Positions 35,165 through 46,301 of a stretch of DNA of 64,000 nucleotides are shown here, one piece after another. The DNA comes from Ephydatia muelleri (taxonomy: Eukaryota > Porifera > Demospongiae > Spongillida > Spongillidae), in the NCBI GenBank assembly GCA_013339895.1, contig JABACO010000011.1:3183306-3247305 (forward strand). The letters are read 5' to 3'. Both the position numbers and the translations under genes were made by a program. The stretch's first letter is position 1; every line of letters begins with the position of its first letter. The notes under the pieces are model-generated. The model was not told where the DNA came from and made no database searches. It saw nothing but the letters and a program-made list of their open reading frames with translations.

Positions 35165-35640
35165 TTGACCCTATATTTCTAGTTTGGGGATAGACTGGCT
35201 GAACGGAAAGCAGAAGATGCGAGAAAACACTTTGGGCCTCTTTCCTCCAGTTTCCTTAGGTTTCTACAGCTAGGGGGACACATGTCCTTCCCAAGTCCTG
35301 GCACCTCCTGTCATTGGCTGCATGCTTTCTAATTTCAGCTGCGTGGGCTGCCTCATTCAGGGTGACAGGGGTAAGGGGTGAGGTGACCATGACATCAAAG
35401 GCAGGTGGCATGTCTCTGTCCCAACCCTGAACGGATGTGTGCAGGGCAAGACATAACCCACTTCAACTAACAATGAAAGATGGGTACGACATGCAAATGG
35501 TTGTGCCATCCCCACCAAGTCTGCAAGATGATCTAGAGGGTCCAGTACAATGTCAGGACAAAGGGGACACAAGGAGCCTCCAATAGTATTATTCCTGAAC
35601 AGTAAACAGCATGCAGCTAGATGTCTTATATACATGTAAG
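35165..35640 (-). pseudogene. Reverse-transcriptase-element C-terminal fragment
   Basis: The minus strand reads SLCPLCPDIVLDPLDHLADL, THLSLLVEVGYVLP, then in another frame GWDRDMPPAFDVMVTSPLTP, EIRKHAANDRRCQDLG and RTCVPLAVET. This is the C-terminal tail of the same RT element lineage (C-x-x-C-x-D-x-x-LDPLxHH, GWDRGxPxALDVTVTSPL, A-E-x-RKHxANDxKC, W-x-CVPLAVE-x-YG). It lies transcriptionally upstream of the RT core at 34.3-34.8 kb, the wrong order for one copy, so two insertions or a rearrangement are present. Confidence 0.65.
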
Positions 35641-35991
35641 TACAATTAGAGGAACTGCATGGAAAGAATAACAGGAAACAATAGCTATGTTAAAACAAAA
35701 TAGTTGACCGTCGTCAGGGCTGCCGTGGCTAACCATACGCGATGTACACGTACATGTACCAGTAGTCTCGATTCCAGACCCGCTTTCGTAAGCATTATTG
35801 TACATGTACATTTATGATGCAATAATGCTACTGACGTACATGTAGCTGGTACAATGACGCACTGTGTAAAAAGGGTTGTTATACTCACCTGTATAACATT
35901 GTTATACAAGTAGTTATACAGTATTTGTTATACACATTGCGTATAATTGTGTATAACTGTGTATAACGGCAGTGTGTGCTAATCAAAAAAC

Positions 35992-36017
35992 CACAGTGTA
36001 AATAAGGGTTGTTATAC
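35992..36017 (+). repeat. Second, diverged copy of the element's terminal repeat
   Basis: CACAGTGTAAATAAGGGTTG then TTATAC lies about 132 bases inside the left end, in the same orientation as the outer TIR. It differs at two positions over 25 and is also followed by CGCCTGTATAC. It may be a former end or a transposase-binding subterminal repeat. Confidence 0.7.
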
Positions 36018-36676
36018 ACGCCTGTATACAAGTATCTCAACTTTGTTAATTACATTCTACCGATCCGCGAGGGCGTAATTCGTTGCACACAAGTGAATGC
36101 TATTGTAGCTATTAACAATTTAATGCCATCTGTCTAAATAATCATTGTACGCGTAATGAAGGAATAAAATTTGGACTCCAAGCGTTTGAAAAAGCGTTAG
36201 TGAAGACGCGCGAACTGCGTTCAGACGAATCTACTTTTGTATGGACACTTTTACTTTTCTCGCTTGGTAAGGGGTTGAAATACTTTCTTTCGTTTCCTTT
36301 TTAATAACATCGTATTGATCCTACATGTAGTTGCGATCGCGCGATTTGAATCGCCATTTTTTATGCACTTCAAGGCCATTCGATCCTGTGTGTGTTTTGT
36401 GCGTTCTACTTTTCGTTATGTAAGTTTTAAGATGATGAGAACTGTTGGAAGACACTTTGGAGTGGTGAAACTCGTTCCGTTGCGCGTAAGTAGTCGTTTG
36501 GATTATAATTACGTGGTTTTGAAAGAGTGAGATAGTTAAAAACTCAGTTGTGGCTCCTGTCAGTTGTTTGTGTGTGCCGTTTTCTAGATTCAATGTACTT
36601 GTGCTTTTCTGAAGTGCATTCGATTTAGAGCACAATTTAATCTATTGTTGCCTGTGTCTGTGTCCATAGTCGCCTG

Positions 36677-39600
36677 ATATGTGTGCAATGTTACTAGACT
36701 GTGTGTATCAGTGTTCAAGTAGTCTACACCAGTGTTGCTTGGTGTTTGTGCATCAGTGTTGCTTGGTGTGTATGTGTGTGTGCATCTGTGTGTGTACATC
36801 AGTGTTGCTTGGTGTGTGTACATCAGTGTAGCTTAGTGTGTAGTTTCTATGTGTGTGTATGTGCATCAGTGTTGCTAGGTGTGTGTACATCAGTGTTGCT
36901 TAGTGTGTAGTTTCTATGTGTGTGTGTGCATTAGTGTTGCTAGGTGTGTGTACATCAGTGTTGCTTGGTGTGTATGTCTGTGTGTGCATCAGTGTATCTA
37001 TGTTTGTGTGTGTTCATCAGTGTTGCTAGATATGTGCATGTACATCGATGTTGCTAGGTGTGTGTGCATCAGTGTTGTTAGGTGTGTGTGCAACACTGTT
37101 GCTTGGTGTGTGTACATCAGTGTTTGCTAGGTGTGTGTGCATCAGTGTTGCTATGTTTGTGTGTGTGCATCAGTGTTGCTAGATGTGTGTACATCAGTGT
37201 TGCTAAGTGTGTGTACATCGATGTTGCTAGATGTGTGTACATCGATGTTGCTAGGTGTGTGTGCATCAGTGTTGCTAGGTGTGTGTACATCATTGTTTGC
37301 TAGGTGTGTGTGCATCAGTGTTGCTAGGTGCGTGTACATCGATGTTGCTAGGTGTGTGTGCATCAGTGTTGCTAGGTGTGTGTGCAACACAGTTGCTTGG
37401 TGTGTGTACATCACTGTTGCTAGGTGTATGTGCATCAGTGTTGCTAGATGTGTGTGCATCAGTGTTGCTAGGTGTGTGTTCATCACTGTTGCTAGGTGTG
37501 TGTACATCGATGTTGCTAGGTGTGTGTGCATCAGTGTTGCAAGGTGTGTGTGCAACACAGTTGCTTGGTGTGTGTACATCAGTGTTGCAAGGTGTGTGTG
37601 CAACACAGTTGCTTGGTGTGTGTACATCACTGTTGCTAGGTGTATGTGCATCAGTGTTGCTTGGTGTGTGTACATCAGTGTTGCAAGGTGTGTGTGCAAC
37701 ACAGTTGCTTGGTGTGTGTACATCAGTGTTGCAAGGTGTGTGTGCAACACAGTTGCTTGGTGTGTGTACATCACTGTTGCTAGGTGTATGTGCATCAGTG
37801 TTGCTAGATGTGTGTGCATCAGTGTTGCTAGGTGTGTGTTCATCACTGTTGCTAGGTGTGTGTACATCGATGTTGCTAGGTGTGTGTGCATCAGTGTTGC
37901 AAGGTGTGTGTGCAAGACTGTTGCTAGGTGTGTGTACATCAGTGTTTGCTAGGTGTGTGTGCATCAGTGTTACTAGGTGTGTGTGCATCAGTGTTGTTAG
38001 GTGTGTGTACATCCGTGTTGCTTGGTGTGTGTACATCAGTGTAGCTTAGTGTGTAGTTTCTATGTGTGTGTGTGCATCAGTGTTGCTAGGTGTGTGTATA
38101 TCAGTGTTGCTTGGTGTGTATGTCTGTGTGTGCATCAGTGTTGCTATGTTTGTGTGTGTGCATCAGTGTTGCTAGATGTGTGTACATCAGTGTTGCTAGG
38201 TGTGTGTACTTCGATGTTGCTAGGTGTGCGTGCATCAGTGTTGCTAGGTGAGTGTGCAACACTGTTGCTAGGTGTGTGTACATCAGTGTTTGCTAGGTGT
38301 GTGTGCATCAGTGTTGCTAGGTGTGTGTACATCGATGTTGCTAGGTGTGTGTGCATCAGTGTTGCTAGGTGTGTGTGCGACACTGTTGCTAGGTGTGTGT
38401 ACATCAGTGTTTGCTAGGTGTGTGTGCATCAGTGTTGCTTGGTGTGTATATCTGTGTGTGTGCATCAGTGTTGCTAGGTGTGTATACATCAGTGTTGCTA
38501 GATGTCTGTACATCAATGTTGCTAGGTTTGTGTGCATCAGTGTTGCTAGGTGTGTGTTCATCAGTGTTGCTAGGTGTGTGTACATCAGTGTTGCTTGATG
38601 TGTATGTCTGTGTGTGTGCATCTGTGAATCTATGTTTGTGTGTGTTCATCAGTGTTGCTAGATATGTGTACATCGATGTTGCTAGGTGTGTGTGCATCAG
38701 TGTTGTTAGGTGTGTGTGCAACACTGTTTCTAGGTGTGTGTACATCAGTGTTTGCTAGGTGTGTGTGCATTAGTGTTGCTAGGTGTGTGTGCGACACAGT
38801 TGCTTGGTGTGTGTACATCAGTGTTGCTAGGTGTGTGTGCATCAGTGTTGCTAGGTGTGTGTACATCAGTGTTGCTAGGTATGTGTTTATCAGTGTTGCT
38901 AGGTGTGTGTTCATCAGTGTTGCTAGGTGCGTGTACATCGATGTTGCTAGGTGTGTGTGCATCAGTGTTGCTAGGTGTATGTGCGACACAGTTGCTTGGT
39001 GTGTGTGTACATCAGTGTTGCTAGGTGTGTGTTCATCACTGTTGCTAGGTGTGTGTGCATCAGTGTTGCTAGGTGTGTGTGCATCAGTGTTGCTAGGTGT
39101 GTGTACATCCGTGTTGCTTGGTGTGTGTACATCAGTGTAGCTTAGTGTGTAGTTTCTATGTGTGTGTATGTGCATCAGTGTTGCTAGGTGTGTGTACATC
39201 AGTGTTGCTAGATGTCTGTACATTAATGTTGCTAGGTTTGTGTGCATCAGTGTTGCTAGGTGTGTGTACATCAGTGTTGCTTGGTGTGTATGTCTGTGTG
39301 TGTGCATCAGTGAATCTATGTTTGTGTGTGTTCATCAGTGTTGCTAGATATGTGTACATCGATGTTGCTAGGTGTGTGTGCATCAGTGTTGTTAGGTGTG
39401 TGTACATCGATGTTGCTAGGTGTGTGTGCATCAGTGTTGTTAGGTGTGTGTGCAACACTGTTGCTTGGTGTGTGTACATCAGTGTTTGCTAGGTGTGTGT
39501 GCATTAGTGTTGCTAGGTGTGTATACATCAGTGTTGCTAGATGTCTGTACATTAATGTTGCTAGGTTTGTGTGCATCAGTGTTGTTAGGTGTGTGTACAT

Positions 39601-40350
39601 CAGTGTTGCTTGGTGTGTATGTCTGTGTGTGTGCATCAGTGAATCTATGTTTGTGTGTGTTCATCAGTGTTGCTAGATATGTGTACATCGATGTTGCTAG
39701 GTGTGTGTGCATCAGTGTTGTTAGGTGTGTGTGCAACACTGTTGCTTGGTGTGTGTACATCAGTGTTTGCTAGGTGTGTGTGCATTAGTGTTGCTAGGTG
39801 TGTGTGCGACACAGTTGCTTGGTGTGTGTACATCAGTGTTGCTAGGTGTGTGTGCATCACTGTTGCTAGGTGTGTGTACATCAGTGTTGCTAGGTGTGTG
39901 TGCATCAGTGTTGCTGGGTGTGTGTACATCAGTGTTGCTAGGTGTGTGTGCATCACTGTTGCTAGGTGTGTGTGCAACACTGTTGCTTGGTGTGTGTGCA
40001 TCAGTGTTTGCTAGGTGTGTGTGCAACACTGTTGCTAGGTGTGTGTACATCAGTGTTTGAGGTGTGTGTTCATCAGTGTTTGCCAGGTGTGTGTACATCG
40101 ATGTTGCTAGGTGTTTGTGCATCAGTGTTGCTAGGTGTGTGTATGACACAGTTGCTTGGTGTGTGTACATCAGTGTTGCTAGGTGTGTGTTCATCACTGT
40201 TGCTAGGTGTGTGTGCATCAGTGTTGCTGGTTGTGTGTACATCAGTGTTGCTAGGTGTGTGTTCATCACTGTTGCTAGGTGTGTGTGCATCAGTGTTGCT
40301 AGGTGTGTGTGCATCAGTGTTGCTAGGTGTTGTGCATCAGTGTTGAGTGT
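36677..40350. repeat. Minisatellite, 24-bp unit, ~150 copies with higher-order structure
   Basis: The unit is GGTGTGTGTGCATCAGTGTT then GCTA (24 bases), with recurrent variants at the GCATC/ACATC/TTCATC and AACAC/GACAC positions. A stretch of at least 170 bases at 37,381 recurs identically at 37,741, exactly 360 bases (15 units) later. Other modules (TTCATCAGTGTTGCTAGATA near 37,012, 38,646, 39,329 and 39,659; TAGTTTCTATGTGTG near 36,841, 36,908, 38,053 and 39,149) also recur. Because 24 is divisible by 3, several frames stay open on both strands. These are not evidence of a protein. Confidence 0.97.
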
Positions 40351-40392
40351 ATATCAGTGGCACTAGGTGGTACATGTTTGTGTTCGCGCATA

Positions 40393-40393
<1 letters not shown>

Positions 40394-40450
<57 letters not shown>

Positions 40451-40452
40451 AC
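40394..40452. repeat. TG microsatellite
   Basis: Pure (TG)n of about 29 units directly after the 24-bp array. Confidence 0.97.
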
Positions 40453-41039
40453 GCACGCTGGTGCGCACATGTGTGTCTGTGTGTCAGTGAGAACATGTAT
40501 GTGTGCATGCATGTGTTCATTGTATGCCCCGGCAGCCTCCCAGCACTCCCCGGTGCTTCAGGAGAGCTTGTTGGTTCACATCACCCACCCTCCACCCCTG
40601 CATCACCATTGTACCCCTTCTGTGTATTTCTTAATCACTGTCATGCCTATTAATATTAAATAGCCAGGGTGGGTCCCTACCGGGCTTGACCTTCTAATTC
40701 GGGGACCCAAGCCTGGGCCAGCGTCCTGGCTTGGTATGCAGGTCACTCAGTGGGTGGCCAATGCCACCATCTGGTGCCTGCCTCCCTGAGTCTCCCCCAA
40801 AGGACCTAACAAGCCACGCATGGCTTGGCCACAGGGACTCCCAATTGGTGACCAGCGTCACTCACGGGAGTTCCCCACAGCCAACAGGTCGGGGTTGGCA
40901 GAATCACAGCTCAGAGGGGTTCTTGCCCTGGCCCCCAATCAGTCAACTGGGCACGTTTTGACAGAAGCATATAGCTGGGGAGCTTAGGGGCTGGGTACGT
41001 ACACCTACACACCTACTTAGCCTGGGGAAGTTACAAGGC

Positions 41040-41215
41040 TTGATAAGTAATGTGTTAGTGTACACGTGTATATGTGTACACATGTACACATGTGTGTGTA
41101 TGTGTATTAGTGTGTGCGTTAGTGTGTGTCTGTGTGTACACGTGTGTGTTAGTGGTGTATGTGTGTGTACATGTACATGGCACACATGCATACACATCTA
41201 CACACACATGCACAA
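41040..41215. repeat. Imperfect TG/AC tract
   Basis: Interrupted TGTGTG and ACACATG sequence, low complexity on both strands. Confidence 0.8.
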
Positions 41216-41574
41216 ATTGTAACCAGATTTTCAATACTGTAGTCTTCATCAAAATTGTATGTATGATATGTTTGCATGGTGTGATGTCTTAATATGTTTT
41301 TATCCTGCTAGGATCAAGCCTTACATTGATGGAAACTGGGAGATTTGATGTGAACTATTTGTATTTGTTGTATTATTACATCTGTACATGTAAATGTTGT
41401 CAACCTGCACTTGTGAGATGTAAATTATCTTTTCCATATATGTACATGTCATGTTAATATACATTCATACATGTCATAAAGGGTGTGGCCATATCATATG
41501 ACCATTATAAAAAAGCAAGTTTGTGAGTACTTATAGCAATGACCCAGTACACTTCTATACATCATGCTATCACC

Positions 41575-42180
41575 AGTCCCTGGTGTGCATCTGATAGAGT
41601 CATGTACATCAAATGAAATCAGGATAGTGGCCACAGCCAGACCTGTGTGCATCAGATTGAATCATCAGGCTATCCAGATTGTATCTGGTCGCTACCAAGA
41701 CACTATTACACTAAAGTTAATAAGATTCAATTTGATGCACACTGGCTGGGTCAAGTCGCTAACATGTTTCTAATTGATGCTCACCAGGGTCAGCTGGTCG
41801 ATACCACAATCCTATCAGCTGCACACCAGAGACTGGCCAATAGCATGACTTTATTTGATGCACACCGGACTGGCCGCTAATATGATTCTATCTGATGCAC
41901 ACTGCTACAGTGACAGGTAGCATAGCTATAGTTAAAACTACAAATCAAGTCATGGTAGTGGAATCCCTGGTGTGCATCAGATAGAATCATGTTAGCGACC
42001 ACACCCAGTGTGCTTCAAATAGAATCAGGATAGCGGCCAGACACAGGTTTGTATTGAATTGAATTTTTTTAAGTGGCAGTCCCTGGTGTGCATGTAATAT
42101 AGTCATGGTGGCTGGTGTGCATCAAATAGAATCATGTTATTGGCCAGACCCAGTATTCTGATGTGCATCAAATAAGTCAT
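41575..42180. repeat. Degenerate ~60-bp repeats in alternating orientation
   Basis: The core CTGGTGTGCATCARATAGAA-TCATG with GCGGCCA-x-ACCCAG recurs forward near 41,580, 41,650, 41,968, 42,005, 42,083 and 42,115. It recurs reversed (TTTGATGCACACYGG) near 41,730, 41,775, 41,850 and 41,893. Forward, inverted and forward blocks alternate. Confidence 0.7.
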
Positions 42181-42325
42181 ATGTCTGTAATAAGTAGCTT
42201 TTGAAACCCCAGTTTGGAACAAATACAGCGTACGAGACTTCCATTTCAAATGAATGTAACGCGCATGCGTAGACTCTTCAAAGCCACATGCAGGTATGGC
42301 GTCATCGTCGGGAAATCTACTGCAA

Positions 42326-42577
42326 CTAACCGTACGTTCCTATCAGCCAGAAGAAGTATCTTGCGTAGGTCTTCAAGTAAATTGAGGGACTAGTTGCTAA
42401 TTCCCAGGTTTCTTCTCTAACAGATCTCTGAGCAACGATCGCGTCACAGCAGAACCTATCAGTCGATATACTAGTACCATGACGACGAAGATACCCGCGC
42501 CGAACCTTAGGTCCTAGGCAGCATGGCGATGCTACTCCTGCAGGAGAATCATTTTCAGTAGCGGACATGTATAACAA
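42326..42577 (-). CDS. Hypothetical ORF inside the CACTA-like element
   Basis: The frame includes an ATG-led MSATENDSPAGVASPCCLGP followed by KVRRGYLRRHGTSISTDRFC and CDAIVAQRS. Composition looks protein-like and the DNA is GC-richer than its surroundings, but no domain is recognised. It could be the first exon of a cargo gene (a donor-like site may fall after VAQR) or of a decayed transposase. Confidence 0.25.
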   Translation of the reverse strand: MLYMSATENDSPAGVASPCCLGPKVRRGYLRRHGTSISTDRFCCDAIVAQRSVREETWELATSPSIYLKTYARYFFWLIGTYG

Positions 42578-43146
42578 TTAGTAAGAGAGGTTGCGACCAA
42601 ACTGTCTCAAAGCGATGCTGTAACATCAACTCGATTGAGGACATCACTTCCTGTGCAGGTACAGTAACGTTATATCGGCTTCTTTTTTTTTTTCCTTCCT
42701 ACTGAGGAGAATCAGCTGAAGTCTCAAGAAGCGTAAGCAGTGTGGCTTTGTATTGGTAACGGGAATTCTTTGTTCTCAGAATCTCAAGCGTCCATAACGC
42801 TGAAGTGATGTCTCGGATATCAGCATAGAAGAGGTTGAAGGTATACTTGTTGACGGTTAAAGGTGTGAGTTCTATCATTTTTGCTATGTAGCTGGCATAG
42901 CGAACTACAACCGGACTCTGAAATGAAGCCGATTTAAAAGAAGGGCAGGCAATTAGAGCACAACTAGGTAAGCGCTCGATTTCAAAAATGTTGTACGTGC
43001 GTTTTTAGTCTTAGTTTTATACACTATAGCTATGGGAGCGGCGATCCGCACAAGTAACAGATCATGCAAGAAAGGGATGTACTGAACGTGTCGGAACTGG
43101 ACAGTGGGACGATGCTAAGAGGAGATCGGAGGAACTAAACGCGTTT

Positions 43147-43395
43147 TTGGACACACTCGGGAGAGCAAAACAAGGCGCCACGGAAGGAGAGACAATTGGG
43201 CCCACCGCGCTCGGAACTTTCCTGATGGCCTTTCCACCTGCATGGATGCTTCACCGTCGCCGAATGAACTCGTTCTCTGTTGATTATTATTTTTTGTTCC
43301 CTGTATATACGTTCTATTTACTCGCTTATAACTTTATAGAAGAGGCCTGGAAACGAGGATATGCAGGAAATGAGGGACTAATTCAAAATTCATAA
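43147..43395 (+). CDS. Hypothetical ORF near the element's right end
   Basis: An ATG-led 82-codon frame starting MDTLGRAKQGATEGETIGPT, with ALGTFLMAFPPAWMLHRRRM and an aromatic-rich YYFLFPVYTFYLLAYNF that could be one membrane segment. The upstream DNA is open in the same frame only briefly. The family is unknown and it may be spurious. Confidence 0.2.
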   Translation: MDTLGRAKQGATEGETIGPTALGTFLMAFPPAWMLHRRRMNSFSVDYYFLFPVYTFYLLAYNFIEEAWKRGYAGNEGLIQNS

Positions 43396-43636
43396 TTATG
43401 TTATACACTGTGTTATACTCTTTGCTACTGTTATACATATTGTTATTCATTGTTATACTAAATGTTATACAGAAGTTATACACAGTGTTATACTATAGTT
43501 GTTATACGCAACTGTGTATAGAGTATCCATACGCAAAGTTATACACATGCGGATAACACGTGTATAACGTGTGCATAACACATGAATACACGCGTTATAC
43601 AGTACTGTATAACAACCCTTTTTACACAGTGACGGG

Positions 43637-43673
43637 GAAGGGGGGGGGGGGGGGGGGGGGAGGGGGAGGGGGG
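43637..43673. repeat. Poly-G tract beside the element's right end
   Basis: About 22 consecutive G followed by GGGGGAGG blocks, starting 3 bases outside the ACG duplication. Confidence 0.95.
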
Positions 43674-44052
43674 AGAGGAGTTGAAGCAGACGTTCACAAA
43701 TATCCCGACCCTAATTTTATTGATCTGCCCTCGAACTACAGTGTATGCACTACTGATTGTAATACAACGAAATATGGCTACGTTGTTTTCATTCCAACGG
43801 TACGAGAACCTGAACAGGTTTGGCGAGCATATAAGCGAAAATGCGTCACGCTATTCAGCAGACGACGCTGGAAAGGAAACGAACGTAAATATCAACAAAA
43901 AAACGTTATGTCCTTTGTTGTGTCGTGTGACTGCTCCGCAATCTGACACTCGTCAGTGCCGCCAGGTGCACGGTAATATCCGAGTGATGAAAAGGGTCTA
44001 TTGACGTACTCCCATGGTGACTTGCACGGCATTATATCAACCATTGTTTGAA

Positions 44053-44206
44053 TGAGTAGAGGGAGGAAGGAGAGGGAGAAGTTGGGGAGGGGGGAGGGGA
44101 GGGAGGGGGAGGGGGAGGGAGAGGGAGGGGGAGGGGAGGGGGGAGGGGAGGGAGGGGGAGGGGGAGGGAGAAGGAGGGGGAGGGGAGGGGAGGGGAGGGG
44201 GAGTTT
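44053..44206. repeat. Polypurine (GGGAGG)n tract
   Basis: About 150 bases almost purely G and A on the plus strand, mainly GGGGAGGG-type units. It has G-quadruplex and triplex potential. Confidence 0.95.
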
Positions 44207-44209
44207 TAC

Positions 44210-46290
44210 CTCATTGTAGTTTGCGGTCATCTTGGGTTCTTCTATCTATGGAGGAATTACGAAGTTCTGCGGAATTAAAAATAGCGTTCATCTGATGTAG
44301 GCCCAATCACACAGTAAAAATTGATCTCGCGAGAACGTTGGAATATTAAAGCCAGTGAGAGTTTCCACGAAAATAATCCCACAGATATAATGTACACATG
44401 TACAATAATATTATTAAATGGGACGTCTCCGCGAAAACGGACAGTTCGAAAATTGCGGTTCGTTTATAATTTTATTATTATAAACGATCGAAGCGTCGTG
44501 AAATGTCAAAAATGATGAATCGCCGTCGCAGTACCATAAACACTACCAAACTTCCTATTTAACTTCATACCACACCGTTTCTCTATGGTAAAATATAATG
44601 TGGTGTCTTGCGGTGCCGATGGTACGAGGTCTGATACCCCATGGGGTTCAAAACCACCACATCTTCAGGTAGGAGCATTCAGATCGCTTCAAATTTGGAA
44701 TGTACGTAGATGGCTATTGAATTGTTATGTTGATTAGTTTTTCCTCTATCCGTTACGGAGATACAGCTATGCAACATTAATGCACATTTCCCGCGCCATT
44801 GATTGCAACAATTAATAAAGTTTGTGCTAGCTGTCATTCAATTGCGACAAAGAGATAAACGTCTGTTTCTCGATTGTTCCTCTACACGCGAATTACGTTT
44901 TCTTAATGACATTCAATAATTCTTGCTGAGGTAGGTTCCAATGATACTTTCTTATTGCAGTTCTAATACATACAAATACGTTGGAGCTACATAGGAATAT
45001 GGTGTGGAATTGACAACAAAAGAAAATTAGGACTGCTTGCACTTTGATGGTGCTTCCCATGACACAGGCACATGGCTGTCAAATGGTTTCAGAGACAACC
45101 ATAGCAGAAATGATATACAAATGGTAATACAATGACGGAAAAATAAGAAAACAGAAAACAGTACAAACAAAAAATGTTCAAAACTCAAAACTGCACTAGT
45201 TGAGTGGCACCCTGCATGAAAGAAAATTAGAATGTATACCATTAGCCCTATTTCCAGCACTTAAAAAAGACATTCAACTTATCACATGCATTGCATTGCT
45301 GGCTGGCTGTAGATGCAAGATTTTTTTCTCTCTGAACTTAGATGCACCGCACACACACAAAGTACTATACACTTCAATTCTATTGCCACACATTTGTGAT
45401 GAGTTTGATTGTGGGTCGACCAAAGCAGCAATGCAAAGATAAATTGATGTCCAACCCAATCCCACTGCACACCATATTATTCCATTTCCAACATGTCAGG
45501 ACAAATAGCATTTTGTCGTGCATAAGAGAAACCGATTGAATGCAGTACAGGCACACTTGTTCCATACACACTTGTTCCATACACACAGCGTGGCCTTACA
45601 TTGTAAATGTGGTTTGACGTTCACCATTTCCAATGTGCTGTAAATGGATTCGCATTGTGAAACATTTTTGCAATGGATGTGATGATGAGTGCAAACAGGT
45701 ACGTAAATGAAATAATTGCTACGGCATTGCACATGATGTACATTGTTACAATTTATTCATACGCAATGCAAATTCTTCTTTAATCTATAGGCTGGATTCA
45801 TGTAGTATGTCAACATATTCATTTCATAGCTGACCTGTACATGGATGAAGCGTTTTAATCATTTGATTGCTTCTACTTGCATGGTTGCAAATTTGTAGTG
45901 ACAATTTCAAATAGATGCAGTTGTGGTTTTTGTATCTATCTTTGATTATTTAGTAAGTGGCTTTTGGTAGTGATTGTAACATGAGGTAGAATTGAACCTG
46001 CTACATGCACCTGAGTACATTGCTCACGCAATTACAACAATCTGCATCACCCCCTTATGGAAAAGTGTTGTGCTTTGGAGTTTATTCCACTGTGGTCTGA
46101 TTTGAAGTAAGTAGAATCATGGAGTTTGTTTTCAGATCGGGAATGAAGATGTCAAAGTTAAAATGAAATGTGATTAAAGTATAAAGAACAGTAGTAAAAG
46201 TTGAGCAGTAAATTTAAAGTGATCATCTCACATGTACACATGCAAATTATTCACTCACAATGTCAAGCATATACCCATAGAACAACAGCA
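44210..46290. other. No supported gene; likely downstream of the beta-trefoil gene
   Basis: Only short, unconvincing frames occur. A minus-strand acceptor-like TTTTCTTTCATGCAG at about 45,205 followed by GATQLVQF and a stop could be a terminal exon of the minus-strand beta-trefoil gene, but this is a guess. Confidence 0.3.
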
Positions 46291-46301
46291 ATGAATCATA
46301 C

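Larger units (their letters stand above)
35860..43631. mobile_element. CACTA/EnSpm-like element, 7.8 kb, no recognised transposase
   Basis: The left end reads CACTGTGTAAAAAGGGTTGT then TATAC (35,860-35,884). The right end, 43,607-43,631, is its exact reverse complement over 25 bases. The three bases outside each end are ACG (35,857-35,859 and 43,632-43,634). A CACTR start, a 3-bp duplication and subterminal repeats are the hallmarks of CACTA/EnSpm elements. Both ends are followed inward by many GTTATAC/GTATAAC copies (35,880-36,030 and 43,398-43,610). The interior contains a 3.7-kb minisatellite, a TG tract, degenerate inverted 60-bp repeats and two short unknown ORFs. I found no transposase, so it is probably non-autonomous. 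The intact ends and matching duplication suggest fairly recent insertion. Confidence 0.75.

Noticed and set aside
37131..38049. 273-codon and similar frames in the 24-bp minisatellite
   Set aside because: Open simultaneously on both strands in several frames because the unit is a multiple of three. No flanking unique coding sequence.
36677..40350. CRISPR array
   Set aside because: 24-bp units are directly contiguous with no unique spacers, and the genome is eukaryotic.
40731..40961. GC-rich 76-codon plus-strand frame with many Pro and Ser
   Set aside because: No domain, and its composition follows the local GC content. Looks like non-coding element sequence.
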